From contig NC_015259.1 of NCBI RefSeq assembly GCF_000192745.1, forward strand, positions 3,921,001 through 3,985,000: a DNA stretch of 64,000 nucleotides. The letters are read 5' to 3'. Shown piece after piece: positions 11,077 to 18,378 of this stretch (position 1 is its first letter; every line of letters starts with the position of its first letter). The translations under genes were made by a program, and so were the position numbers. The notes beneath the pieces were generated by a model. It was not told where the DNA came from and searched no databases. It saw nothing but the letters and a program-made list of their open reading frames with translations. The DNA comes from Polymorphum gilvum SL003B-26A1. Lineage in GTDB: Bacteria; Pseudomonadota; Alphaproteobacteria; Rhizobiales; Stappiaceae.

Positions 11077-11084
11077 GCGACACT
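11069..11084. promoter_or_regulatory. Perfect 16-bp operator-like palindrome upstream of higB
   Basis: The minus strand reads AGTGTC-GCTT-GACACT, two exact 6-bp arms around a 4-bp centre. It overlaps the -35 hexamer of the higBA promoter. HigA-type antitoxins bind such inverted repeats to autorepress, so this is the likely HigA operator. Confidence 0.65.
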
Positions 11085-11241
11085 TTACATATTGCTGGCC
11101 GTTTGCTAGGATTCGGTTGTCGGTGCGACCTGCGCCGGCATGGCGTTGAGGCTGCGGAGCGCGGGTGAGCATTTCCGTTCCAGGACAGAATGACCAGGCC
11201 GTGACCAATCGCTTTGCCCGGCGGTTCGGCACCGTCGGGGC

Positions 11242-11442
11242 ATGTCCTTCGATGTCCACCATAGCGGCAAGGCCGAGAAGCCCGCGAAGCAGTCGCTTCG
11301 CGTGGTTCACGACTTTCCTGTCGAGGTTCCGGTCACGGATGCCGTGCTGGATGTCGTCGAAGCCTTCCTCGGCGCGCAACTGCTCGCCATCCTCGCCGCC
11401 GATACGCCTGACGATCTGCCCGCTGTAGCCACCCCGGAGTAA
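11242..11442 (+). CDS. Small protein co-translated with the serine recombinase
   Basis: 66 residues, unrecognised. It is supported by context: the stop (TAA 11440-11442) lies 7 nt before the recombinase ATG, the recombinase ribosome site GAAGGA sits in that gap, and GGGG precedes this gene's own ATG. The centre (SLRVVHDFPVEVPVTDAVLDVVEAFLGAQLLAIL) could form a strand and an amphipathic helix, and the acidic C-terminus would suit a protein-protein partner. It could be a recombination directionality factor or an integrase accessory protein, but that is a guess from position. No DNA-binding motif is obvious. Confidence 0.6.
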   Translation: MSFDVHHSGKAEKPAKQSLRVVHDFPVEVPVTDAVLDVVEAFLGAQLLAILAADTPDDLPAVATPE

Positions 11443-11449
11443 CGAAGGA

Positions 11450-13108
11450 ATGGCCGCCCCGAAGCCCGCAACCCTCGCCGTCGCCGATGGTGAAGCGCCG
11501 CTGCGCGCGGCGCTCTATCTGCGGGTGTCCACGGGGCGGCAGGCGGAAAGCGACCTCTCCATCCCTGACCAGAGGCGGCAGGCGACGGCGTTCTGCAAGG
11601 CCAAGGGATGGAGTGTCGTCACCGAGTTCGTCGATGCCGGTTTGTCTGGCACCGACGATAACCGGCCGCAGCTTCAGCGCCTTCTCGACATTGCGACGGG
11701 CGGCGGCGCTCCCTTCGATGCCGTGGTCGTCCATTCCTTCAGCCGCTTCGCGCGCGACCATTTCGCGCTCGAATATCATGTCCGGCGGCTGCGCAAGCAC
11801 AACGTCCGGCTGGTCTCGATCACGCAAGACCTCGGCGACGATCCCATGAGCGTCATGGTGCGACAGGTCTTCGCCCTGTTCGACGAATATCAATCCAAGG
11901 AAAACGCCAAGCACGTCCTGCGCGCCATGCAAGAGAATGCGCGGCAAGGCTTCTGGAACGGTGCGGCGGCCCCTTACGGCTATGCCATTGTCGCCGCCGA
12001 ACAGCGCGGCGCGAAAACCAAGAAGAAGCTGGCCGTCGATCCGGTCGAGGCCGAAGTCGTCCGTCAGATTTTCAAGCTGATCCGCGAGGGCGACGGCGCC
12101 AGTGGCCCGATGGGTATCAAGGCCGCCGCCAACTGGCTGAACGAACGCGGCTATCGCACCCGCAAAGGCGCGCGGTGGGGTATCGGCCCGCTGCACAAGC
12201 TCATCACCAGCACCACCTACAAGGGCGAGCACCGCTTCAACACGAAGGCTTGGAAGACGCGAGAGGCAAAGCCCGACGCCGAGCACGTCGTCGTACCGGT
12301 CGATCCGATCATCGACCCGGCGACCTTCGACGCCATTCAGGCCCAGCTCAAGACCCGCAATCCAAAGGCCACGCCGCCGCGAGTCGTGACCGGCCCGATC
12401 CTGCTGACCGGCATCGCCACCTGCGCGACCTGCGGCGGCGGCATGACGCTGCGCACTGGCAAGAGCGGCCGCTACCGCTATTACACCTGCGCCTCGGCCA
12501 TGCAGAAGGGCAAGTCGGCCTGCAAGGGCCGCTCGATCCCGATGGACAAGCTCGACGAAATTGTCCTCGATGTCCTCGGCGACAAGCTGCTGACCGAACG
12601 CTTCGTCGAAGACCTGCTGGCGGGCCTCCTCGAACGGCAGACGGCGCGGGACGAAGATCACGCGCAACGCCTCAGCGCCCTAAAGGGCAAGCTCGCTGAT
12701 GCCGAGGAACGGCTGAAGCGGCTCTATCAGGCGATTGAAAATGGCGTCGCCGATCCGTCCGACCCGACGCTCAAGGAGCGGATCGGGGTGGTGAAGACGG
12801 AGCGCGACATTGCCCATGTCGCCCTGACGCGCGCGGCGGCGGAGCTAAGCCCGGAGGCGCGCATTACCGGCGAAAAGATCGCCGTCGCGGTCGAGGCCAT
12901 GCGGGCGAACGTGCTGCAAGGGCCGATCCCGTTCCGCCGCGCCTATCTGCGGGCCATGATCGACAATGTGGAAGTCGATGACACGGAAGTCCGCATCTAC
13001 GGGCGAAGGACCGTCCTCGAACGCCTCGTGATGGGGGACGGGGTAGCTCCGGCCGGAGTTCCCAGTTTTGTTCGGAAGTGGCGCGCCCGAAGAGATTCGA
13101 ACTCCTGA
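11450..13108 (+). CDS. Large serine recombinase (island integrase)
   Basis: 552 residues. Domains in order are: resolvase catalytic domain (about 18-165) with the nucleophile serine S27 in YLRVSTGRQ and the downstream DAGLSGTDDNRPQLQRLL block; recombinase domain (about 190-310); a zinc-ribbon with C-A-T-C and a second Cys pair (about 325-360); and a C-terminal coiled-coil (about 390-450). This is the phiC31-like large serine integrase architecture. It catalyses site-specific insertion and excision through double-strand cuts at att sites. The final nine codons and the TGA stop are inside the tRNA-Arg gene on the opposite strand, so the integrase sits directly at the island boundary. It is coupled to the small gene upstream. 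Confidence 0.92.
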   Translation: MAAPKPATLAVADGEAPLRAALYLRVSTGRQAESDLSIPDQRRQATAFCKAKGWSVVTEFVDAGLSGTDDNRPQLQRLLDIATGGGAPFDAVVVHSFSRFARDHFALEYHVRRLRKHNVRLVSITQDLGDDPMSVMVRQVFALFDEYQSKENAKHVLRAMQENARQGFWNGAAAPYGYAIVAAEQRGAKTKKKLAVDPVEAEVVRQIFKLIREGDGASGPMGIKAAANWLNERGYRTRKGARWGIGPLHKLITSTTYKGEHRFNTKAWKTREAKPDAEHVVVPVDPIIDPATFDAIQAQLKTRNPKATPPRVVTGPILLTGIATCATCGGGMTLRTGKSGRYRYYTCASAMQKGKSACKGRSIPMDKLDEIVLDVLGDKLLTERFVEDLLAGLLERQTARDEDHAQRLSALKGKLADAEERLKRLYQAIENGVADPSDPTLKERIGVVKTERDIAHVALTRAAAELSPEARITGEKIAVAVEAMRANVLQGPIPFRRAYLRAMIDNVEVDDTEVRIYGRRTVLERLVMGDGVAPAGVPSFVRKWRARRDSNS

Positions 13109-13155
13109 CCCCCAGATTCGTAGTCTGGTGCTCTATCCAGCTGAGCTACGGGCGC
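13079..13155 (-). tRNA. tRNA-Arg (anticodon ACG), CCA encoded
   Basis: The minus strand folds as a 7-bp acceptor (GCGCCCG 13155-13149 with CGGGCGC 13089-13083), a D-arm AGCTC, an anticodon stem CCAGA/TCTGG around loop CTACGAA (anticodon ACG), and a T-arm with TTCGAAT. Discriminator G and an encoded CCA end at 13079. The 3' half is overlapped by the recombinase reading frame, indicating that a mobile element used the tRNA 3' end as its attachment site. The partner repeat should lie beyond the left edge. Confidence 0.96.
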
Positions 13156-13412
13156 GCGGGCCTGATGGCCGTCTGCCGGCGGGCGACCGCGGAGGCGCTT
13201 CCGGCAGGGTCCGGACCGGCCTCATGCGATGCCGCTTCCGAACAGGGCGCTACTCCTACTCAAGTCCGACCCGGATTGCAAGGGACCTTTAGCGGTTTTT
13301 TCGCACGGTCGCCAGAACGGCGGATTTCCGCGCTCCGCACGGCCGTCTGGCCCGACATCCTGCCCCCGCACCCGATCGCCGCCGCGCGCGATGCGGCAGC
13401 GCCGAAACACGA

Positions 13413-14903
13413 TCAGGCCGGCCCGGCGTCGCCGCCGGCGGCGCGGTCGGGAAGGACGATCCGGAAGCAGGCGCCCGGGCCGCCGTCCTCCAGCGAAAGG
13501 GTGCCGCCGTGGGCGCGCACGAGCTCGGCGGCGATGGCGAGGCCGAGGCCGGTGCCGCCCGGCTTGGCGGCACTGCGGAACGCGCGAAACAGCTCGTCGC
13601 GGATGCGCGGCGGGATGCCCGGACCGGTGTCGCGGACACGCACGACGACCTGCGCCCCGTCGCGGTCGGCGGACACGGCGATGCGGCGCACCAGCGCGGC
13701 GTCCGTTTCCCCGTCCAGCGCCTGCAGGGCGTTGCGGCACAGGTTGAGCAGCACGCGAAACAGCTGGTCCGGATCGCCGTCGACCTCCAGGTCGGCGGGC
13801 ACGGCGTTGTCGAAGGCGACGTCGGTGCGGTCGGCAAGGCCGAGGACGTCGCCGACGTCGTCGACCATCCGGCGCAGCGCGAGCAGCCGGCGAGCGGGCG
13901 GCGCCTCCTGCGCCCTGCCGTAGGACAGCACGGCCTGGGTATAGGCGACCGCCCGGTCGAGCGTGGCGACGATCTTGGGCGCCAGGCGTCGGACGGTGGG
14001 GTCGGGCACATTCTCCAGGCGCTCGAGGAACAGCTGCGCCGATGCCAGCAGATTGCGCAGGTCGTGGTTGATCTTCGACACGGCAAGGCCGAGGTCGGCG
14101 AGGCGCTGCTTTTGGTGCAGCGTGCGCGACAGCGCCTGCTGCATGGCGGCCAGGCGCCGCTCGGCGTCGCCGATCTCGTCGGATCGCGCGGTGACGGTCA
14201 CGATCCGCGAGGCGTCCTCCGGCGCCTCGGCGAATCGTCCCATCGATCGGGTCAGCCGCTGCAGGGGACGCACGAACAGCGCCCGGAGCGCGACATAGAC
14301 GAGGCTGGCCGTAATCACCGAAATGACCAGGGAGAGCGCCAGGATGCGGCCAGAAAAGGCCAACATGTCGTCGCGCAGCGGCACGATCGGCAGCACGACG
14401 TCGACGCGTTCCGATGCCTCCATGGGCCCCTTGCCGATGACGCGCATCAGGCCATCGCCCCTGTAGACCAGGGTGCGGAAGGTCTCCGCGATGGCGCGCA
14501 GCGGGTGCATGTCGGCCATGTCGATAACGAGCTCGGCCTCGGGCGGCATGGCGCTCATGGCGATCAGCCGGCGACGATTGCCCTGATCGAGCGAGATGGC
14601 GACGGCGCCGGTGGCGCGCAGCAGTTCCTCCTGCAAGCGCGGAGCCAGCGTGTTGGTCTCGGTCAGGACGGTGGCGGCGACGCTGGCCGTGGTCAGGCGG
14701 TCGTTGAGCCAGGTGTTGCGATAGTTGGCGACCGACGGCACGTAGATCAGGATTTCCGCCAGCATCACGAACAGCACCGTGAGCAGCAGCAGCTTGCCGG
14801 ACAGGCCGCCGAATCGGCGTGCGTCACGCGTCGCGGCCGGGTCGCCGGTCGCCGGGTCATCGGCCGTGACCTGTTCGCTTGCCTGCGGCTGCTCCCGTCT
14901 CAT
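13413..14903 (-). CDS. Membrane sensor histidine kinase
   Basis: 496 residues from ATG 14903. A hydrophobic segment at about 36-56 and another at about 184-210 bracket a periplasmic sensor region of about 125 residues. A HAMP-type linker follows (about 208-265), then the phosphoacceptor H280 in SKINHDLRN. The HATPase domain has LCRNALQAL (N box), DTGPGIP (G1) and GGTGLGLAI (G2). No response regulator gene is adjacent, so it is an orphan in this window. It is followed by a disulphide oxidoreductase and a TVP38 gene on the same strand, which suggests but does not prove a redox or envelope-stress input. No transcription terminator was recognised after it. Confidence 0.9.
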   Translation of the reverse strand: MRREQPQASEQVTADDPATGDPAATRDARRFGGLSGKLLLLTVLFVMLAEILIYVPSVANYRNTWLNDRLTTASVAATVLTETNTLAPRLQEELLRATGAVAISLDQGNRRRLIAMSAMPPEAELVIDMADMHPLRAIAETFRTLVYRGDGLMRVIGKGPMEASERVDVVLPIVPLRDDMLAFSGRILALSLVISVITASLVYVALRALFVRPLQRLTRSMGRFAEAPEDASRIVTVTARSDEIGDAERRLAAMQQALSRTLHQKQRLADLGLAVSKINHDLRNLLASAQLFLERLENVPDPTVRRLAPKIVATLDRAVAYTQAVLSYGRAQEAPPARRLLALRRMVDDVGDVLGLADRTDVAFDNAVPADLEVDGDPDQLFRVLLNLCRNALQALDGETDAALVRRIAVSADRDGAQVVVRVRDTGPGIPPRIRDELFRAFRSAAKPGGTGLGLAIAAELVRAHGGTLSLEDGGPGACFRIVLPDRAAGGDAGPA

Positions 14904-14950
14904 CGCCTCACATCCGTGCCCTGCCTTGCCGATCCTACTCCGAAAGCCAG

Positions 14951-16381
14951 CTAGCCAAAAAGCCGCAGGAAACGGATCGTCCGCCGCACCCAGGTGTTTG
15001 CCGGCATGCCAGCATAGTAGGAGAGCGCCGCCCGGCGCACGAGTTCGCCGTAGGTGGGATAGGGCGCGACGAAGCCGGCGAGCGCCTTCATGTCGAGCTT
15101 CTGCGCCAGGGCGAGCGACAGCAGATTGGCCATCTCGCCGGCCAGCGCGCCGGCGATCCCGGCACCCAGAAGCCGGCCGCGCTGCCCGGCGATCAGCTTT
15201 AGGCGGCCGATCGTGGCACGGTCGGCGCGGGCGCGATCGCTGGCGGCGTAATCGACGGCAAGCACCCGGACCCGATCGCCGAAGCGGCGCCGTGCCTCGG
15301 CCTCCGAAAGACCGACCTGTGCGAGCTCTGGCGCGGTGTAGGTGACCCAAGGGACGAGATCGCGATTTTCCTTCGCCGGCAGGCGGAACAGGATCGAGCG
15401 CACGACCAGACCGGCGTGATAGCCGGCTGCGTGGGTGAACTGCAAGCCGCCGATGACGTCGCCGATGGCATAGACGCGCCGGTTGGTGGTCCTTAGACCG
15501 CCGTCGACGGTGATCCCACGCGGCCCGTAGCCGATGCCGGCGGCGTCGAGGCCGAGGCCGGTGAGAACCGGCGCCCGCCCGGCGGCGACCAGCAGATGTG
15601 AGCCTTCGACCCGACGGTGACTGCCGCCGGGTCCGGCAACGAGAAGCGCAACCCCCTCATCCGCCTGCTCGACCGCCTCGACGCGGCTTCCCTCTAGGAT
15701 CTCGACGCCTTCGGCACGCAACTGGTCGAGGACGAAGGCCGCCAGCTCCGGGTCGTCGCGTCCGAGCGCCTTGTGCGCTTCGACGACGGTGACCTGGGCG
15801 CCGAGGCGGCGATGGGCCTGCGCCATTTCCATGCCGATCGGTCCACCGCCCAGGACCAGCAGATGAGCCGGGCACTCGGTCAGGTCGAACAGGGTCTCGT
15901 TAGTCAGATAGGGCACCGCGTCGAGGCCCGGAATCGGCGGCACGAGGGGCCGCGACCCGGTCGCGACGACGAAGCGCCTGGCGCGGATCTCGCAGTCTCC
16001 GGCCATCACCCGGTCGGGACCGCCGAAGCGCGCCTCGGCCTTGAGCACGGTCACGCCGAGGGCCTCGAACCGTTCGACCGAATCATGCGGCGCGATGGCG
16101 GCGATGACCGACCGAACATGGGCGCCGACGGCGGCGAAATCGACCAGCGGCTCGGTCTCGCCGACGCCGAACCCAACCCCGCTGCGCCGGGCCTGGGCCT
16201 GGCGTGCGGCCGCCAGAAGCGCCTTGGAGGGCACGCAGCCAGCGTTGAGGCAATCGCCGCCCATGCGGTCGCGCTCGACCAGAACGACCTCGACGCCGAA
16301 GGCGGCGGCGGCAGCGGCGACCGACAGGCCGCCGGAACCGGCCCCGAGGATGCAGATGTCCGGCGTCAGAACACGGGTCAT
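14951..16381 (-). CDS. FAD-dependent pyridine nucleotide-disulphide oxidoreductase (mercuric reductase / dihydrolipoamide dehydrogenase-like)
   Basis: 476 residues from ATG 16381 with AAAGGA about 7 nt upstream. TTG 16387 is a weaker start. The N-terminus has the FAD Rossmann motif GAGSGG (13-18) and the redox-active pair C44/C49 in CLNAGCVPSK. A second Rossmann motif, VLGGGPIGME, binds NAD(P), and AIGDV closes the FAD site. The protein lacks the extra heavy-metal-binding domain and the C-terminal Cys pair of true MerA, so it is not evidence for mercury resistance. Near the C-terminus the usual catalytic His-Pro pair is replaced by an APYPT sequence. It lies next to a TVP38/TMEM64 gene, a pairing common in bacteria. 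The natural disulphide substrate is unknown. Confidence 0.88.
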   Translation of the reverse strand: MTRVLTPDICILGAGSGGLSVAAAAAAFGVEVVLVERDRMGGDCLNAGCVPSKALLAAARQAQARRSGVGFGVGETEPLVDFAAVGAHVRSVIAAIAPHDSVERFEALGVTVLKAEARFGGPDRVMAGDCEIRARRFVVATGSRPLVPPIPGLDAVPYLTNETLFDLTECPAHLLVLGGGPIGMEMAQAHRRLGAQVTVVEAHKALGRDDPELAAFVLDQLRAEGVEILEGSRVEAVEQADEGVALLVAGPGGSHRRVEGSHLLVAAGRAPVLTGLGLDAAGIGYGPRGITVDGGLRTTNRRVYAIGDVIGGLQFTHAAGYHAGLVVRSILFRLPAKENRDLVPWVTYTAPELAQVGLSEAEARRRFGDRVRVLAVDYAASDRARADRATIGRLKLIAGQRGRLLGAGIAGALAGEMANLLSLALAQKLDMKALAGFVAPYPTYGELVRRAALSYYAGMPANTWVRRTIRFLRLFG

Positions 16382-16421
16382 GGACAATCCTTTCGATCTG
16401 GCACCCGGTCGGCATCCGTCA

Positions 16422-16504
16422 GGCCGGTGTCACTGGGCCGGTGTCACTGGGCCGGTGTCACTGGGCTGGTGTCACTGAGCCGGTGTCACTCGGGCCGGTG
16501 TCCC
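16422..16504. repeat. Five-plus copies of a 14-bp tandem repeat
   Basis: Unit GGCCGGTGTCACTG occurs at 16422, 16436 and 16450 without change, at 16464 with one substitution, and at 16478 with two. A sixth degenerate copy shifted by one base runs to about 16504. The array lies between the oxidoreductase start and the TVP38 gene, and the TVP38 stop codon (16486-16488) is inside it. Confidence 0.95.
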
Positions 16505-17343
16505 GTACTCTGCCGCCGCGCGCGCAGAACGCGCAGCACCACCGGTATCAGAGCGGCGATGCCGAGCGCAAACAGGGCGACCAGAAGCTCGGTTGTCACG
16601 AGGGCGCCGACGTCGATGCGGCAGGTTCCGGCGGCCGCGCAGCCGGGATCGGCCGCCTCCTGGGCGGCGATCACGCTGTCGAGGCCAGAGCCGATGAACG
16701 CGAAGGCGAAGGTTCCCGGCAGGATGCCTATCGCGGTGGTCAGGACGAAGGTTGCCAGCGGCACATGGAACAGCGCCGGCGCGATGTTGACCAGCCAGAA
16801 CGGGAACACCGGCGTAAGGCGCAGGAAAAGAAGGTAACTGACCGCATCGGCCCTGAAGCCCTCGGCCAGGCGCGCAAGGAAGGGTCCGGCACGGGCCTTG
16901 AGTGCGGCTCCAAGCGAGGAGCGGGCGGCGAGAAAGATCGCCGTGGCGCCGGCGGTCGCCGCGATCGCCGCGACCAGGGCGCCGAACACCCAGCCGAACA
17001 GGAAACCGCCGGCGACCGTCAGCAGTACCGCACCGGGGAACGACAGGGCGACCGAGAGCGCATAGACGACGCCGTAAGCGCTCAGGGCAAGCAGAAACCG
17101 GTCGCCGACATAGGTGGACAGCAGTTCGCGATGGCGGATCAAGGCGGAAAGGGTCAGATGCTCGTGCCAGCCGAGCAAGACGCCCACGGCCATCAGAACC
17201 GCGATGGCGGCGAGCGGCGCCCAGCGTTTCAAGCCCCGGCGGCGCGCGGCCCGCCGGGTCGCCCCGGAAGATGCCGCTCCGGTGTCGTCCTGCGGATGGC
17301 CGGCCCGGTCGGCAGCTGCATCCCGAGCGGCAGGACGGGTCAC
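16486..17343 (-). CDS. TVP38/TMEM64 (DedA-like) integral membrane protein
   Basis: 285 residues from GTG 17343, with GGAG 9 nt upstream. A basic, Ala/Arg-rich N-terminus of about 40 residues precedes the first membrane helix (about 42-60). The SNARE-associated/DedA core follows, with the FPGAVLLTVAGGFLFGWVFGAL segment, a re-entrant region, RLTPVFPFWLVNIAPAL (the conserved R-x-x-P-x-x-P-x-x-x-x-N motif of this family), and further helices to about residue 275. DedA/TVP38 proteins are implicated in lipid transport and membrane homeostasis. The stop codon lies in a 14-bp tandem repeat, so changes in repeat number would alter the C-terminal residues. It is followed by the disulphide oxidoreductase on the same strand. 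Confidence 0.9.
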   Translation of the reverse strand: MTRPAARDAAADRAGHPQDDTGAASSGATRRAARRRGLKRWAPLAAIAVLMAVGVLLGWHEHLTLSALIRHRELLSTYVGDRFLLALSAYGVVYALSVALSFPGAVLLTVAGGFLFGWVFGALVAAIAATAGATAIFLAARSSLGAALKARAGPFLARLAEGFRADAVSYLLFLRLTPVFPFWLVNIAPALFHVPLATFVLTTAIGILPGTFAFAFIGSGLDSVIAAQEAADPGCAAAGTCRIDVGALVTTELLVALFALGIAALIPVVLRVLRARRQSTGHRPE

Positions 17344-17758
17344 GCGAGTGCGCTCCCGGACCGGGCGGCAGTTCTCCGCAGACCGGCCGATCCGGTGCCA
17401 AAATCTTTCCGATCGTAGGACTCTCGTTGCATTCCCCGTCCGTGCTCACGTGTGCGCCATCGGCGCGACGACGAACATGTAACCATGCAAGCTGCAGAAG
17501 TATCCAGTCTCACCGAGATTTGACCCCGCAGACAGAACCACTCACCGCTCCGGACCAAGCGTTGCGCGCGAGTCAAAAGAACGCGATAGTCCGGCCACCC
17601 TCGTTGACTTGACGGGTGAGCGCCCGTATAAGCGCGCTCGACCGGGAAAGGCATTCGGGTCGGCGTCCGATCGGGGCGACGCGCTGGACAAGCGCGCCGG
17701 ATGCTTCCAGCAGCACTTTTTGAAGATCAAGGGCCGCGCGCCGGCGCGGGTAAGAACA
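17344..17758. other. Divergent intergenic region upstream of rpmH
   Basis: About 415 bp between the TVP38 start and rpmH. It contains the rpmH promoter at 17604-17632 and a 5' leader of about 120 nt. I recognise no gene in the rest. Short open frames here show no family features. Confidence 0.6.
17604..17632 (+). promoter_or_regulatory. Strong sigma70-type promoter of rpmH-rnpA-yidC
   Basis: TTGACT (17604-17609), a 17-nt spacer and TATAAG (17627-17632): five of six matches in each hexamer at optimal spacing. It lies 126 nt before the rpmH start on the same strand, as expected for a highly expressed ribosomal protein gene. Confidence 0.8.
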
Positions 17759-17893
17759 ATGAAGCGTACGTATCAACCGAGCCGCCTCGTCCGCAAGCGC
17801 CGTCACGGCTTCCGTGCCCGCATGGCCACCAAGAATGGCCGCCAGGTTCTCTCGCGCCGCCGCGCCAAGGGCCGCAAGCGCCTCAGCGCCTGA
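17759..17893 (+). CDS. rpmH: 50S ribosomal protein L34
   Basis: 44 residues, the full family length. It begins [19 protein letters not shown] and ends [12 protein letters not shown], the invariant arginine/lysine-rich L34 pattern. L34 sits in the large ribosomal subunit. rnpA follows 65 nt later in the classical rpmH-rnpA-yidC order, so the genes are probably co-transcribed from the promoter at 17604. Confidence 0.99.
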   Translation: MKRTYQPSRLVRKRRHGFRARMATKNGRQVLSRRRAKGRKRLSA

Positions 17894-17958
17894 TCGCGGC
17901 GGGCCGCGGCGCTTCGAACCAGTTCCCAAGGGACATTGGACAAGCGACGCCACGGCTG

Positions 17959-18369
17959 ATGAAAACCTTGAAGAAGCGCACCGAGTTCCTGGCCGTCGCC
18001 AAAGGTGGACGGGCGGATCGGCGCGCTTTTGTGTTGCAGGGCCTCCGGCGTGGGGATGACCGGGGTACCCGTTTCGGCTACACGGTGACCAAGCGGACCG
18101 GCAACGCGGTGGAACGAAACAGAATCCGCAGGCGGCTGCGCGCAGCCGTGGCGGCCCTTTCGCCCGGCGACGTGCCCGAGGGAGCGGACTACGTGCTGAT
18201 CGGACGGCGTTCGGCGTTGGATATGCCCTTTGCGGACCTGGTCAGGGACCTTAGATCAGGGCTGGCAAAGGCACTGGATCCGAATTCCGCCCGGAACGCG
18301 TCCGGGCACCGAAAGCCGCGCGGCGACAGGGGCGACAAGCTCCGGGCGCCGAAGCCGAAACAGGGATGA
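17959..18369 (+). CDS. rnpA: Ribonuclease P protein component
   Basis: 136 residues. It shows the early KKRTEFLAVAKGGR segment, an FGYTVTKRTGNAVERNRIRRRLR block (the RNR motif that contacts the P RNA and pre-tRNA leader), and VLIGRRSAL. The last about 25 residues (RKPRGDRGDKLRAPKPK) form a basic, probably disordered tail longer than in enterobacterial RnpA. It processes pre-tRNA 5' ends with the RNase P RNA. yidC begins 9 nt after the stop, and no yidD gene lies between them. Confidence 0.97.
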   Translation: MKTLKKRTEFLAVAKGGRADRRAFVLQGLRRGDDRGTRFGYTVTKRTGNAVERNRIRRRLRAAVAALSPGDVPEGADYVLIGRRSALDMPFADLVRDLRSGLAKALDPNSARNASGHRKPRGDRGDKLRAPKPKQG

Positions 18370-18378
18370 CAGCAGTCC

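Noticed and set aside
11165-11428. An alternative plus-strand frame starting at GTG 11165
   Set aside because: It overlaps the better supported 11242-11442 gene in another frame and its second half is Arg/Ser/Pro-rich, typical of a shadow frame. A decayed start region cannot be excluded.
11333-12667. A minus-strand open frame of 444 codons over the recombinase
   Set aside because: It is the antisense frame of the serine recombinase, which has the catalytic serine and Zn-ribbon motifs.
13156-13412. Terminator at a T-run near 13295-13300
   Set aside because: The six T follow no stable stem and are on the plus strand, downstream of no plus-strand gene other than the recombinase over 180 bp away.
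13509-14954. A plus-strand open frame of 481 codons over the sensor kinase
   Set aside because: It is antisense to the kinase with an intact H box, N box and G boxes.
14951-16381. Mercuric reductase and a mercury resistance locus
   Set aside because: The protein lacks the N-terminal metal-binding domain and the C-terminal Cys pair, and no merR, merT or merP is nearby.
16422-16504. CRISPR array
   Set aside because: Units are 14 bp and directly adjacent with no spacers, so it is a simple tandem repeat.
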